Origin: JAZNOQ01 sp045589215
GTDB lineage: Bacteria; Bacillota; Clostridia; Oscillospirales; CAG-272
Length of the DNA stretch: 5,888 nucleotides
Direction of reading: 5' to 3'
NCBI GenBank assembly: GCA_045589215.1
Contig: JAZNOQ010000006.1
Span: forward strand, 1 to 5,888
Below the pieces are notes generated by a model, which made no database searches, was not told the DNA's origin, and was given only the letters and a program-made list of their open reading frames with translations. The translations under genes and the position numbers were made by a program. Of the stretch, positions 1 through 5,356 are shown piece after piece (within the stretch, counting starts at the first letter, position 1; every line of letters begins with the position of its first letter).

Positions 1-9
1 CTTTCGTTG

Positions 10-15
10 TATAAT
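10..15 (+). promoter_or_regulatory. -10 box of the transposase promoter
   Basis: TATAAT, a perfect -10 hexamer, lies 31 nt before the chosen start codon. The matching -35 would lie before base 1, so only half the promoter is visible. Its position makes the in-frame ATG at 14 unusable as a start, since that ATG overlaps the box. Confidence 0.6.
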
Positions 16-35
16 GTTCTTGGATTACATAGAAC

Positions 36-40
36 AGGAG
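36..40 (+). promoter_or_regulatory. Shine-Dalgarno site of the transposase
   Basis: AGGAG lies 6 nt before the ATG at 47. It supports that start over the upstream in-frame ATG at 14. Confidence 0.8.
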
Positions 41-46
41 AATGTT

Positions 47-1186
47 ATGCAGAAGAAGGTCTATCCTAAAAGCTTTAAAGAAGAGGTGGTTAAATATTAT
101 CAATCAAACCACACGGTTGCGGAAGCCATCAAAAAATACGGAATTGCCGAAAGCACTTTGTTCGAATGGCGAAAACGGTACAACGATCAGCACTATCTAT
201 CAACAGGCACCTCGCCGCGCCTGAAGAATTGGCGGCAGAAGGAATTACATTTAACCAAGATCGAACAAAAATTAGAGGTGCTTAGCAAATGCTCATGCGG
301 CGTGAACGCTTCTATTGATGAAAAAATAGCGGCAATTGCGGCACTTGAGGGACAGTATTCCATTCACGTGTTATGTGAAGCTCTGAATCTGCCCCGCGGA
401 ACGTATTACAACCGCAAGCGGAAGGCAAATAACAAAACGTCCTATGAAAAAAGCGACGAGGAGATCAAGCCGCTTATTGAAAAAATATTTTATAACAGCA
501 AGGAGCGGTTTGGAAGAAAACCGATACATCATAAATTATCGGAGCTTGGCTACTGTGTATCCGAAAAACGTATTGCGCGGCTCATGCAAGAAATGGGATT
601 AGAAGTTAAAAAACCGCAGTTCTTGGCTGAACACAAAAAGCCAATTCCGCGGGCAGTTTTTAAAAATCGTTTAGGGCGGCAGTTTGATCAAATGCAGCCT
701 AATTTGGTGTGGGTAAGCGATATTACTTATGCAAAGGTTGGAGAAACGTATTATTTCATATGTGTCATATTAGATCTATGCTCTCGTAGCTTGCTTTCGT
801 ATGGGATTTCCGATCTTATTGATACAACACTCGTAATGAAAACCTTTGATGATGCATACAACTACCGAGGAAAGCCTAACGGGTTGATGTTCCACAGCGA
901 CCAAGGCGTGCAATATACCGCATATGCCTTTCGCAAACGATTACGAGAGCTACATATTACGCAATCCTTTTCCACGCCGGGCACTCCGTATGACAACTCG
1001 GTGTGCGAATCATTTTTTCACACTTTGAAAAAAGAGGCGATCTATCACCATCTTTATGAGGATCCGCAAGAATTGGATGCGGTGATGAGAGAATATATTC
1101 ACTTTTATAACGAAGAACGGCCGCATAGAAAATTGAACATGAAAACTCCGCTTCAATTTGAAACGGAGTTCTTTAAACATGCTTAG
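47..1186 (+). CDS. IS3-family transposase, single-ORF (OrfA-OrfB fused) form
   Basis: This 379-residue enzyme cuts and joins the ends of the insertion sequence. Residues 1-50 form an OrfA-type helix-turn-helix for terminal-repeat binding (SFKEEVVKYY, then VAEAIKKYGIAESTLFEWRK). A leucine-rich helix follows at about 60-80 and resembles the IS3 multimerisation zipper. An HTH_21-like segment covers about 138-187 (KERFGRKPIHHKL). The rve/DDE core follows. Its catalytic residues are D225 (WVSDITY), D285 (HSDQGVQY) and E321 (DNSVCESFF). The last two are separated by the 35 residues typical of IS3, and the conserved Lys (K328) sits 7 residues after the Glu. The C-terminus keeps the family motif YNEERPHRKL. 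Most IS3 elements need a -1 frameshift to join OrfA and OrfB, but here one frame runs through. No truncation is visible, so it is probably active. Confidence 0.95.
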   Translation: MQKKVYPKSFKEEVVKYYQSNHTVAEAIKKYGIAESTLFEWRKRYNDQHYLSTGTSPRLKNWRQKELHLTKIEQKLEVLSKCSCGVNASIDEKIAAIAALEGQYSIHVLCEALNLPRGTYYNRKRKANNKTSYEKSDEEIKPLIEKIFYNSKERFGRKPIHHKLSELGYCVSEKRIARLMQEMGLEVKKPQFLAEHKKPIPRAVFKNRLGRQFDQMQPNLVWVSDITYAKVGETYYFICVILDLCSRSLLSYGISDLIDTTLVMKTFDDAYNYRGKPNGLMFHSDQGVQYTAYAFRKRLRELHITQSFSTPGTPYDNSVCESFFHTLKKEAIYHHLYEDPQELDAVMREYIHFYNEERPHRKLNMKTPLQFETEFFKHA

Positions 1187-1199
1187 AAATAAAAGAAAA

Positions 1200-1243
1200 T
1201 TCCCACTTTCGACTCCGGTTGTTACGGGGTTCTAAAGTGGGAA
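1200..1243 (-). terminator. Hairpin at IS right end, terminator-like on the minus strand
   Basis: TTCCCACTTT (1200-1209) pairs perfectly with AAAGTGGGAA (1234-1243). Inside, GACTCCG (1211-1217) pairs imperfectly with 1225-1232. Read on the minus strand, the stem is followed at once by TTTTCTTTTATT (complement of 1188-1199), the form of an intrinsic terminator. On the plus strand no T-run follows. It lies 13 nt beyond the tRNA-fMet 3' end, so it could end tRNA operon transcription. Because it overlaps the probable IS terminus, it may belong to the IS and also shield the transposase from incoming transcription. Confidence 0.6.
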
Positions 1244-1255
1244 CCTATTCATGTA

Positions 1256-1329
1256 TTGCGGGGAGGGGATTTGAACCACCTGATCTCCGGGTTATGAGCC
1301 CGACGAGTTAACCGCTTCTCTACCCCGCG
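1256..1329 (-). tRNA. Initiator tRNA-fMet (anticodon CAU), with an extra T-stem base
   Basis: Reading the minus strand, the acceptor is CGCGGGG paired with CCCCGCA plus discriminator A. This gives the unpaired C1:A72 that marks bacterial initiator tRNAs. The anticodon stem ends in three G:C pairs (GGG/CCC) around loop CTCATAA, the second initiator hallmark, so this is not an elongator Met or a tRNA-Ile2 gene. CCA is not encoded. The T-arm is odd. AGGTGG faces CCCCT across loop TTCAAAT. Pairing is perfect only if one base (A1278 on the plus strand, T in the tRNA) is bulged; the alternative is a U:C mismatch with a 6-nt variable loop. The total is 74 nt. It lies 12 nt downstream of tRNA-Leu and should be co-transcribed with it. 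Confidence 0.92.
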
Positions 1330-1341
1330 ATATTCGTTATG

Positions 1342-1427
1342 TGCCGGAAACGGGAATCGAACCCGTACGATACTTACGTATCACGGGATTTTAAGTCCCG
1401 GGCGTCTACCTGTTCCGCCATTCCGGC
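1342..1427 (-). tRNA. tRNA-Leu (anticodon UAA)
   Basis: This class II tRNA of 86 nt without encoded CCA decodes UUA (and UUG by wobble). The acceptor GCCGGAA/TTCCGGC is fully paired with discriminator A. The anticodon stem CGGGA/TCCCG closes the loop CTTAAAA, giving anticodon TAA. The long variable arm has a perfect 5-bp stem, GATAC-GTAA-GTATC, as expected for Leu. The T-arm is ACGGG-TTCGATT-CCCGT. All arms are intact, in contrast to the fMet gene that follows it in the same operon. It is the first gene after the promoter, with a short leader of about 35 nt. Confidence 0.97.
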
Positions 1428-1469
1428 AGAGAGAGATGGGGACTTCTGCCCTTATCCGATTACCGTAAT

Positions 1470-1498
1470 ATTATAGCACGCAATGAGGGCTTTGTCAA
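1470..1498 (-). promoter_or_regulatory. Consensus sigma-A promoter of the tRNA-Leu/tRNA-fMet operon
   Basis: Read on the minus strand, TTGACA (1493-1498) and TATAAT (1470-1475) both match the consensus perfectly, with the optimal 17-bp spacer. Transcription should begin near 1463, about 35 nt before tRNA-Leu. An A/T-rich element lies just upstream of the -35. Confidence 0.92.
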
Positions 1499-1503
1499 GC
1501 CTT

Positions 1504-1518
1504 TTTTTGAAAAAACTT
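1504..1518 (-). repeat. UP-like 15-nt A/T element, copy 1
   Basis: On the minus strand this reads AAGTTTTTTCAAAAA and ends 5 nt before the -35 of the tRNA promoter. An identical 15-mer ends 4 nt before the -35 of the citrate synthase promoter (5107-5121). The position and A/T tracts resemble an UP element bound by the RNA polymerase alpha subunit; that role is inferred. Confidence 0.5.
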
Positions 1519-1636
1519 TTTGGAAAGTTTCGCGCTTTATCGAAGTAATTCGATTTTGCGGAGGATTCGGTTCGGTAACTTTCAACTCCTCTCTATAAAA
1601 ATATGTAAAAATTTCGAACAAAAGTGCATAAATCCC

Positions 1637-1665
1637 TTGCTTTTTGAGAAAATGCTTGTTATAAT
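1637..1665 (+). promoter_or_regulatory. Promoter of the hydrolase/AraC unit
   Basis: TTGCTT (1637-1642) and TATAAT (1660-1665) are separated by 17 bp, with A/T-rich sequence upstream (about 1598-1633). Transcription should start near 1672, which gives a leader of about 37 nt. The promoter lies inside the longest possible reading frame (ATG at 1520), which argues for the later start at 1709. The rest of the 1519-1636 gap holds only A/T-rich sequence and a small inverted repeat, TCGAA-GTAA-TTCGA (1540-1553). Confidence 0.8.
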
Positions 1666-1691
1666 TCTAAGAGAGCGCGTATATCGTGCTC

Positions 1692-1698
1692 GGAGGAG
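1692..1698 (+). promoter_or_regulatory. Shine-Dalgarno site of the hydrolase
   Basis: GGAGGAG lies 10 nt before the ATG at 1709 and selects that codon as the start. Confidence 0.75.
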
Positions 1699-1708
1699 AG
1701 ATTTCACG

Positions 1709-2665
1709 ATGGAATGGTTCATTTTTACAGTAGGGCTCATCCTGCTTTTTATACTTGGTGTATCTTACTACGCGTACCGTCGGGCGTTTTATCACGCAAA
1801 GCCGAAGTCGGGAAAAAAGGAGAAGCAGGACACGACCTATGCCGACGAAAGCGGTGCCTTTCGGGAGCTTGCCGAAAAGCTTCGGGGATGGACCGAGGAG
1901 CTTTCGCGCGTTCCGTTCGAGGAGGTATATATCCGCTCGGAGGATGGGAAGCGGCTCTTCGGACGCTATTATCATGTTCGAGACGGCGCACCGCTTCAGA
2001 TCGAATTTCACGGCTACAAGGGCGGTGCGATCCGTGATTTCTGCGGAGGAGATCCCTTTGCGCGGCGGATCGGCTTTAATACGCTGCTCGTCGATCAGCG
2101 CTCCCACGGTGGAAGCGATGGGAACACGATCACATTCGGTGTGCTTGAGCGGCACGACTGTCTCGCGTGGGCGAACTACGCGGTCGAGCGCTTTGGCTCT
2201 GACGTGAAGATCATCCTGACGGGCATCTCAATGGGGGCGGCGACCGTTTTGATGGCGTCGGATCTCGCTCTTCCCGAAAACGTGATTGGGATCATTGCAG
2301 ACAGTCCGTATTCCTCGCCGAAGGAGATCTTACAGAAGGTTTGCGGGGATCTCAGGCTTCCTTCGAGAGCGATCTATCCCTTTCTTTGGCTCGGAGCACT
2401 CCTTTTCGGACATTTCCGCATTCGGGGCGGCGCGATCGAATCGGTCACGCGGGCGCGGATACCGATCCTCATCCTGCACGGGGAGGGGGACGGGTTCGTC
2501 CCGTGCGATATGAGCCGCAGGATCTGCGATGCGTGCGCAAGTGACGTTACCTGCGTGACCTTTTCGGGCGCCGATCACTGTCTCGGTTACGTGGTCGAGC
2601 CGAAGGCTTACGAGGAAGCGATCGAGGATTTCGTTGAAAAATGCTTCGGTACGAGAACCGTATAA
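1709..2665 (+). CDS. Membrane-anchored alpha/beta hydrolase
   Basis: This 318-residue protein belongs to the alpha/beta-hydrolase fold (COG1073-like, similar in layout to Bacillus YqkD). Residues 3-23 are a hydrophobic segment (FIFTVGLILLFILGV) followed by RR and a lysine-rich stretch. This fits an N-terminal anchor, most likely with the start of the chain outside and the catalytic domain in the cytoplasm (positive-inside rule). The catalytic set is complete: oxyanion-hole HG at 101-102, DQRSHGGSDG at 129-138, nucleophile S174 in GISMG, acid D261 in HGEGDGFVP and base H290 in GADHCLGY. The family includes esterases, acyl hydrolases and peptidase-like enzymes, and nothing in the sequence fixes the substrate. 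An AraC regulator follows after 38 nt with no terminator between. The start at 1709 is chosen because an earlier frame start would span the promoter. Confidence 0.9.
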   Translation: MEWFIFTVGLILLFILGVSYYAYRRAFYHAKPKSGKKEKQDTTYADESGAFRELAEKLRGWTEELSRVPFEEVYIRSEDGKRLFGRYYHVRDGAPLQIEFHGYKGGAIRDFCGGDPFARRIGFNTLLVDQRSHGGSDGNTITFGVLERHDCLAWANYAVERFGSDVKIILTGISMGAATVLMASDLALPENVIGIIADSPYSSPKEILQKVCGDLRLPSRAIYPFLWLGALLFGHFRIRGGAIESVTRARIPILILHGEGDGFVPCDMSRRICDACASDVTCVTFSGADHCLGYVVEPKAYEEAIEDFVEKCFGTRTV

Positions 2666-2691
2666 AAGCTGTTACAGAGTAGTCTTCAGAG

Positions 2692-2697
2692 AGGAGG
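2692..2697 (+). promoter_or_regulatory. Strong Shine-Dalgarno site of the AraC-family gene
   Basis: A perfect AGGAGG lies 6 nt before the ATG at 2704. The short 2666-2703 gap holds no terminator or promoter that I can see, which favours translation from the hydrolase transcript. Confidence 0.85.
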
Positions 2698-2703
2698 GGT
2701 GAA

Positions 2704-3585
2704 ATGTCGGAATATGAGAAACGATTTTTCGGGTGGGATAAGATCTATCCGCAGCTCGAAAAGGAAAAGATCTTGTTTAAGCTCCATCGGAATATGAAAT
2801 CGGTTCCGATGCACGGACATAATTTTCTTGAGCTTACCTACATTGATGCAGGCTCGGCAGAGCATACACTGAACGGAAAGGTGTCCGTTCTGCACCCTGG
2901 GGATTATCTGATCGTTGACCATGGGAGCATCCATTCGTATCGTGCGCTCGATCAGGAGGGGTACGATAATCTCGACTGTCTCTTCCGCCCCGAGCTGCTC
3001 GATCCCGCACTCAAGGGCTTCCATTCGCTTCGGTCGGTGCTTGAGCATTATTTGTTGCATTTCAATATTCAGGCGTTCGCGCAGGATCCTGCCGCAATGG
3101 TCTTTCATGATGAAAATGGGCGCGTGCGCGAGCTTCTCACCCGTATGGCGGAGGAGGCGGAGCGCAAGGATGCGGGATATACCGAGATGCTGCGCTGTTA
3201 CCTTGTCGAGCTGTTGGTCTTTACGATGCGGAAGCTTGATGATGCCGAGGCACTTGCCACAGGGCAGGACATCAGCGCCTTCCTCACGGCGTACGTTGCC
3301 GAGCATTATATGGAGGAGCTGACGCTGTGCGAGCTTGCGGCGCGGCTGAAATACAGCCTGCCGTACGTCAGTAAGCGGTTCAAGGAGGACACGGGCGTGA
3401 ATTTCGTTCGGTATCTCCAGAACTATCGGGTCGCGCAGGCGTGCAGACTGCTCGTTTCATCCGATAAGACGCTGTCTGAGATCGCCGAAATGGTCGGCTA
3501 TCACGACGTGAAATTCTTTTCGGGACTTCTGAAAAGAGAAACAGGACTTTCCCCGTCGGAATACAGACGGAGAGGGGGAATATAA
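2704..3585 (+). CDS. AraC/XylS-family transcriptional regulator
   Basis: This 293-residue protein has the usual two-domain layout and length. Residues about 20-95 form a cupin-like ligand-binding domain. Visible features are PMHGHNFLEL with two histidines (35-44), the turn GKVSVLHPGDYLIVD (58-72) and H74/H77. A helical linker covers about 105-185. Residues 188-290 hold the double helix-turn-helix. The first runs from TLCELAARLKYSLPYVSKRFKE (about 207-228). The second runs from TLSEIAEMVGYHDVKFFSGLLKRETGLSPSEYRR (256-289). The GYxDxxFFS...GxSPxEYR signature is canonical. The ligand is unknown; most regulators of this type sense small molecules such as sugars. It probably controls its own transcript and the upstream hydrolase, though no operator repeat could be identified. 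The stop codon is part of the A-tract of the following terminator. Confidence 0.95.
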   Translation: MSEYEKRFFGWDKIYPQLEKEKILFKLHRNMKSVPMHGHNFLELTYIDAGSAEHTLNGKVSVLHPGDYLIVDHGSIHSYRALDQEGYDNLDCLFRPELLDPALKGFHSLRSVLEHYLLHFNIQAFAQDPAAMVFHDENGRVRELLTRMAEEAERKDAGYTEMLRCYLVELLVFTMRKLDDAEALATGQDISAFLTAYVAEHYMEELTLCELAARLKYSLPYVSKRFKEDTGVNFVRYLQNYRVAQACRLLVSSDKTLSEIAEMVGYHDVKFFSGLLKRETGLSPSEYRRRGGI

Positions 3586-3617
3586 AAAGGACTGAGTCAC
3601 TTGACTCAGTCCTTTTT
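3584..3617. terminator. Bidirectional intrinsic terminator
   Basis: AAAAAGGACTGAGTCA (3584-3599) is the exact inverse of TGACTCAGTCCTTTTT (3602-3617). This gives a stem of about 15 bp with a 4-nt loop. Each strand ends in a run of five T. It therefore terminates both the AraC-family gene (plus) and the convergent citrate synthase gene (minus, stop 11 nt away). The AraC-family stop codon TAA overlaps the first bases of the stem. Confidence 0.95.
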
Positions 3618-3628
3618 GTGTCATGAGA

Positions 3629-5038
3629 TCACTTTTCAAAGGTGAAATCATATCCGTTCGGCGTTCTTTCCGACATCGGTACGTATTGCTTTGAGTGGTC
3701 AATGCATTTGTATGCGGGACGGATGATCTTTCGCGCCGTCGTATACTCCTCGATGCGATGCGCGCACCAGCCTGCGACGCGAGCGATCGCGAAGAGGGGC
3801 GTGTACATCACGACGGGAATTCCGAGCATACGGTAAACGAGCCCCGAATAAAGGTCGACGTTTGCACACATCGGACGGTTGACACGCTTGTATTCGGAAA
3901 ATACTGCGGGGGTAAGGCGTTCGATCGATTCGAGCAGCTCAAAATCGTTGCCGTATCCCTTTTCATACGCGAGCTTGCGCGCCGCATTTTTGAGGAGTAC
4001 CGCACGGGGGTCGGACTGCGTATAGATCGCGTGTCCCATACCGTAAATGAGACCGCTGTGGTCGTACGCGTCGCCGCGCAGACATCTCCAGAGATAATCG
4101 CGGATCGCGCCTTCGGAGGGCTTATCTCCGATGCTTTCCTTCATATCGTCGAACATTTCCTGCACCTTGATGTTCGCGCCGCCGTGGCGGGGTCCCTTGA
4201 GCGATCCGATCGCCGCGCTGATTGCCGAATAGGTGTCGGTTCCCGAGGAGGAAAGAACGCGGCAGGAGAATGCCGAGTTGTTACCGCCGCCGTGCTCGGC
4301 GTGAATGACGAGACACATATCGAGCAGACGCGCTTCTTCCTCGGTGTACTTTTTGTTCGAGCGCAGGATACGCAGGAAGTTCTCCGCGGTGCTGAGCTCG
4401 GGGCGCGGGTTGTGCAGATTCAGGGATTTATCGAAGAAATAATTGTTATAGACTGCATAGGAATGCGCCGCGATAACGGGGAGGCGCGAGATGATCTCGA
4501 TGCTCTGTCGAAGCATATTGTCAAGGGTAGTCTCGTCGGGATTTTCGTCATACGAATAAAGCGCGAGAACGCCCATCGAAAGCTTGTTCATGATCGACTT
4601 CGAGGGTGCCTTCATCAAGATATCCTCGGTAAAGCGTGCGGGTAGACGGCGGTAATGGTCGAGCATTGCGTTGAATTCCTTCAGCTCCGACTCGGTCGGA
4701 AGCGAGCCGAAGAAGAGGAGATACGCACACTCCTCAAATCCGAAGCGGCCGTCCCGCTCTGCGTTCAGGATCAGATCGTTGACGTTATAGCCACGGTAGG
4801 ATAGCACACCGTCGACGGGCACCTTTTCGCCTTCATTCATAATATAGCCGTGCGCGTTTCCGATCCGCGTAACGCCTGCGACGACACCCGTGCCGTCGAT
4901 CTCGCGGAGGCCTCGCTTGACGCGATAGCTCTGGAACGCCTTTTCGGGTATGACGTAGGAGTTTTCAGCCTCTCGGACAAATCCTTCCATATGTGAATGG
5001 ATCTGTGCGTCTTTTTCATTTTGATCAAAGCTCTGCAT
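3629..5038 (-). CDS. gltA: Citrate synthase, Si-type (citrate/2-methylcitrate synthase family)
   Basis: This 469-residue enzyme condenses oxaloacetate and acetyl-CoA to citrate in the cytoplasm. The catalytic triad is present: H285 in GPRHGGAN, H336 in GMGHAIYTQSDPRA and D395 in VDLYSG. Substrate-binding residues are H249 in IHAEHGGGNNSAF, R345 in DPRA and R420 in FAIARVAGW. The motif GVLSYRGYNVNDLI (77-90) marks the family N-terminus. The GGN-SA and GHA forms resemble the dimeric eukaryote-like type more than E. coli GltA. It is longer than typical 370-430-residue bacterial forms. The extra length lies in an N-terminal arm (about 1-60) and the C-terminal tail. Methylcitrate synthase activity cannot be excluded. 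The start at 5038 has a Shine-Dalgarno site; in-frame ATGs at 5065 and 5155 lie at or upstream of the transcription start. No other TCA-cycle gene is adjacent. It is transcribed alone and ends at the shared terminator. Confidence 0.95.
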   Translation of the reverse strand: MQSFDQNEKDAQIHSHMEGFVREAENSYVIPEKAFQSYRVKRGLREIDGTGVVAGVTRIGNAHGYIMNEGEKVPVDGVLSYRGYNVNDLILNAERDGRFGFEECAYLLFFGSLPTESELKEFNAMLDHYRRLPARFTEDILMKAPSKSIMNKLSMGVLALYSYDENPDETTLDNMLRQSIEIISRLPVIAAHSYAVYNNYFFDKSLNLHNPRPELSTAENFLRILRSNKKYTEEEARLLDMCLVIHAEHGGGNNSAFSCRVLSSSGTDTYSAISAAIGSLKGPRHGGANIKVQEMFDDMKESIGDKPSEGAIRDYLWRCLRGDAYDHSGLIYGMGHAIYTQSDPRAVLLKNAARKLAYEKGYGNDFELLESIERLTPAVFSEYKRVNRPMCANVDLYSGLVYRMLGIPVVMYTPLFAIARVAGWCAHRIEEYTTARKIIRPAYKCIDHSKQYVPMSERTPNGYDFTFEK

Positions 5039-5049
5039 AACAGGTATAT

Positions 5050-5057
5050 CTCCCTTT
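5050..5057 (-). promoter_or_regulatory. Shine-Dalgarno site of citrate synthase
   Basis: On the minus strand AAAGGGAG lies 11 nt before the ATG at 5038. It falls inside the reading frame that would begin at the ATG at 5065, so it argues for 5038. Confidence 0.75.
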
Positions 5058-5073
5058 GGGTACATGATTGTAT

Positions 5074-5102
5074 AGTATATCACATTCCAATCCGAATTGC
5101 AA
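5074..5102 (-). promoter_or_regulatory. Promoter of citrate synthase
   Basis: On the minus strand TTGCAA (5097-5102) and TATACT (5074-5079) are separated by 17 bp, and a TGA just before the -10 makes it an extended -10. Transcription should begin near 5067, giving a leader of about 29 nt. Confidence 0.8.
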
Positions 5103-5105
5103 GAG

Positions 5106-5128
5106 GTTTTTGAAAAAACTTCAAAAAC
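5106..5128. repeat. Inverted repeat beside the citrate synthase -35
   Basis: GTTTTTGAA (5106-5114) is the perfect inverse of TTCAAAAAC (5120-5128), with a 5-nt centre. It abuts the -35 of the citrate synthase promoter, so it could be an operator, or simply the symmetry of an A/T-rich UP-like region. It contains the 15-mer at 5107-5121. Confidence 0.5.
5107..5121 (-). repeat. UP-like 15-nt A/T element, copy 2
   Basis: It is identical to 1504-1518 (AAGTTTTTTCAAAAA on the minus strand). It ends 4 nt upstream of the -35 hexamer of citrate synthase. Confidence 0.5.
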
Positions 5129-5191
5129 TTTGCCGTTTAACCTCGAAATCGCCAATAATTTTCATTTTTCTGCACGGAAGGAATTTGAAAA

Positions 5192-5225
5192 TTTCCTTTT
5201 TGCGTTTTGAACGGCAAAAAGGAGA
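5192..5225. repeat. Inverted repeat upstream of the rubrerythrin promoter
   Basis: CCTTTTTGC (5195-5203) is the exact inverse of GCAAAAAGG (5214-5222). Weaker pairs extend it to 5192/5225, and there is an inner GTT/AAC. No T-run follows on either strand, so it is not a convincing terminator. It ends 15 nt before the rubrerythrin -35 and could be a regulator site. It does not match the PerR box consensus. Confidence 0.45.
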
Positions 5226-5240
5226 AGGGAAAATTTATGC

Positions 5241-5269
5241 TTGACTTTGACGGGAAAAGGTTGTATAAT
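5241..5269 (+). promoter_or_regulatory. Promoter of rubrerythrin
   Basis: TTGACT (5241-5246) and TATAAT (5264-5269) are separated by 17 bp. This is a strong sigma-A promoter. Transcription should start near 5276, leaving a leader of about 80 nt. The leader begins with a small hairpin, GGATA-AGTGAA-TATCC (5279-5294). Confidence 0.88.
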
Positions 5270-5356
5270 AAAAATACGGGATAAGTGAATATCCGAGCAT
5301 GGAAACCGGGAAAATAAAAGCAATCATTTTAAATTCATTATAAGGAGAATTTTGTT

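Larger units (their letters stand above)
1..1251 (+). mobile_element. IS3-family insertion sequence, left end outside window
   Basis: The element is defined by a complete IS3-type DDE transposase and by a sharp return to host sequence (a tRNA gene) at 1256. The right end is placed tentatively at the CA dinucleotide at 1250-1251, because IS3 elements usually end TG...CA. Just inside this lies AAAGTGGGAACC (1234-1245). The window opens with CTTTCG. This would fit the inner part of a left terminal repeat whose outer part reads ...TTCCCA, off the window, but that cannot be tested here. The target-site duplication cannot be seen. Base composition is more A/T-rich than the flanking host genes, which suggests acquisition from elsewhere. 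Confidence 0.75.

Noticed and set aside
14..46. Upstream in-frame ATG extending the transposase by 11 residues
   Set aside because: It overlaps the TATAAT box and has no Shine-Dalgarno site, whereas AGGAG precedes the ATG at 47.
1520..1708. 63-residue N-terminal extension of the hydrolase
   Set aside because: The extension would cover the -35/-10 promoter at 1637-1665. The ATG at 1709 has a good Shine-Dalgarno site and begins directly with the membrane anchor.
1667..2155. Open frames in several registers over the hydrolase gene, including 162 codons on the minus strand
   Set aside because: The catalytic motifs of the hydrolase fix the true frame. The others have no motifs and are rich in Arg and Ser, as expected of shadows.
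2686..3306. Open frame of 206 codons on the minus strand inside the AraC-family gene
   Set aside because: It is antisense to a clear AraC-family regulator and has no family motif or Shine-Dalgarno site that I could see.
3695..4645. Open frame of 316 codons on the plus strand inside citrate synthase
   Set aside because: It is antisense to a well-conserved citrate synthase, shows no recognisable domain, and its composition is what GC-rich codons on the opposite strand generate.
5039..5155. 39-residue N-terminal extension of citrate synthase
   Set aside because: It would span the extended -10 promoter and the Shine-Dalgarno site, and its sequence is unlike the family.
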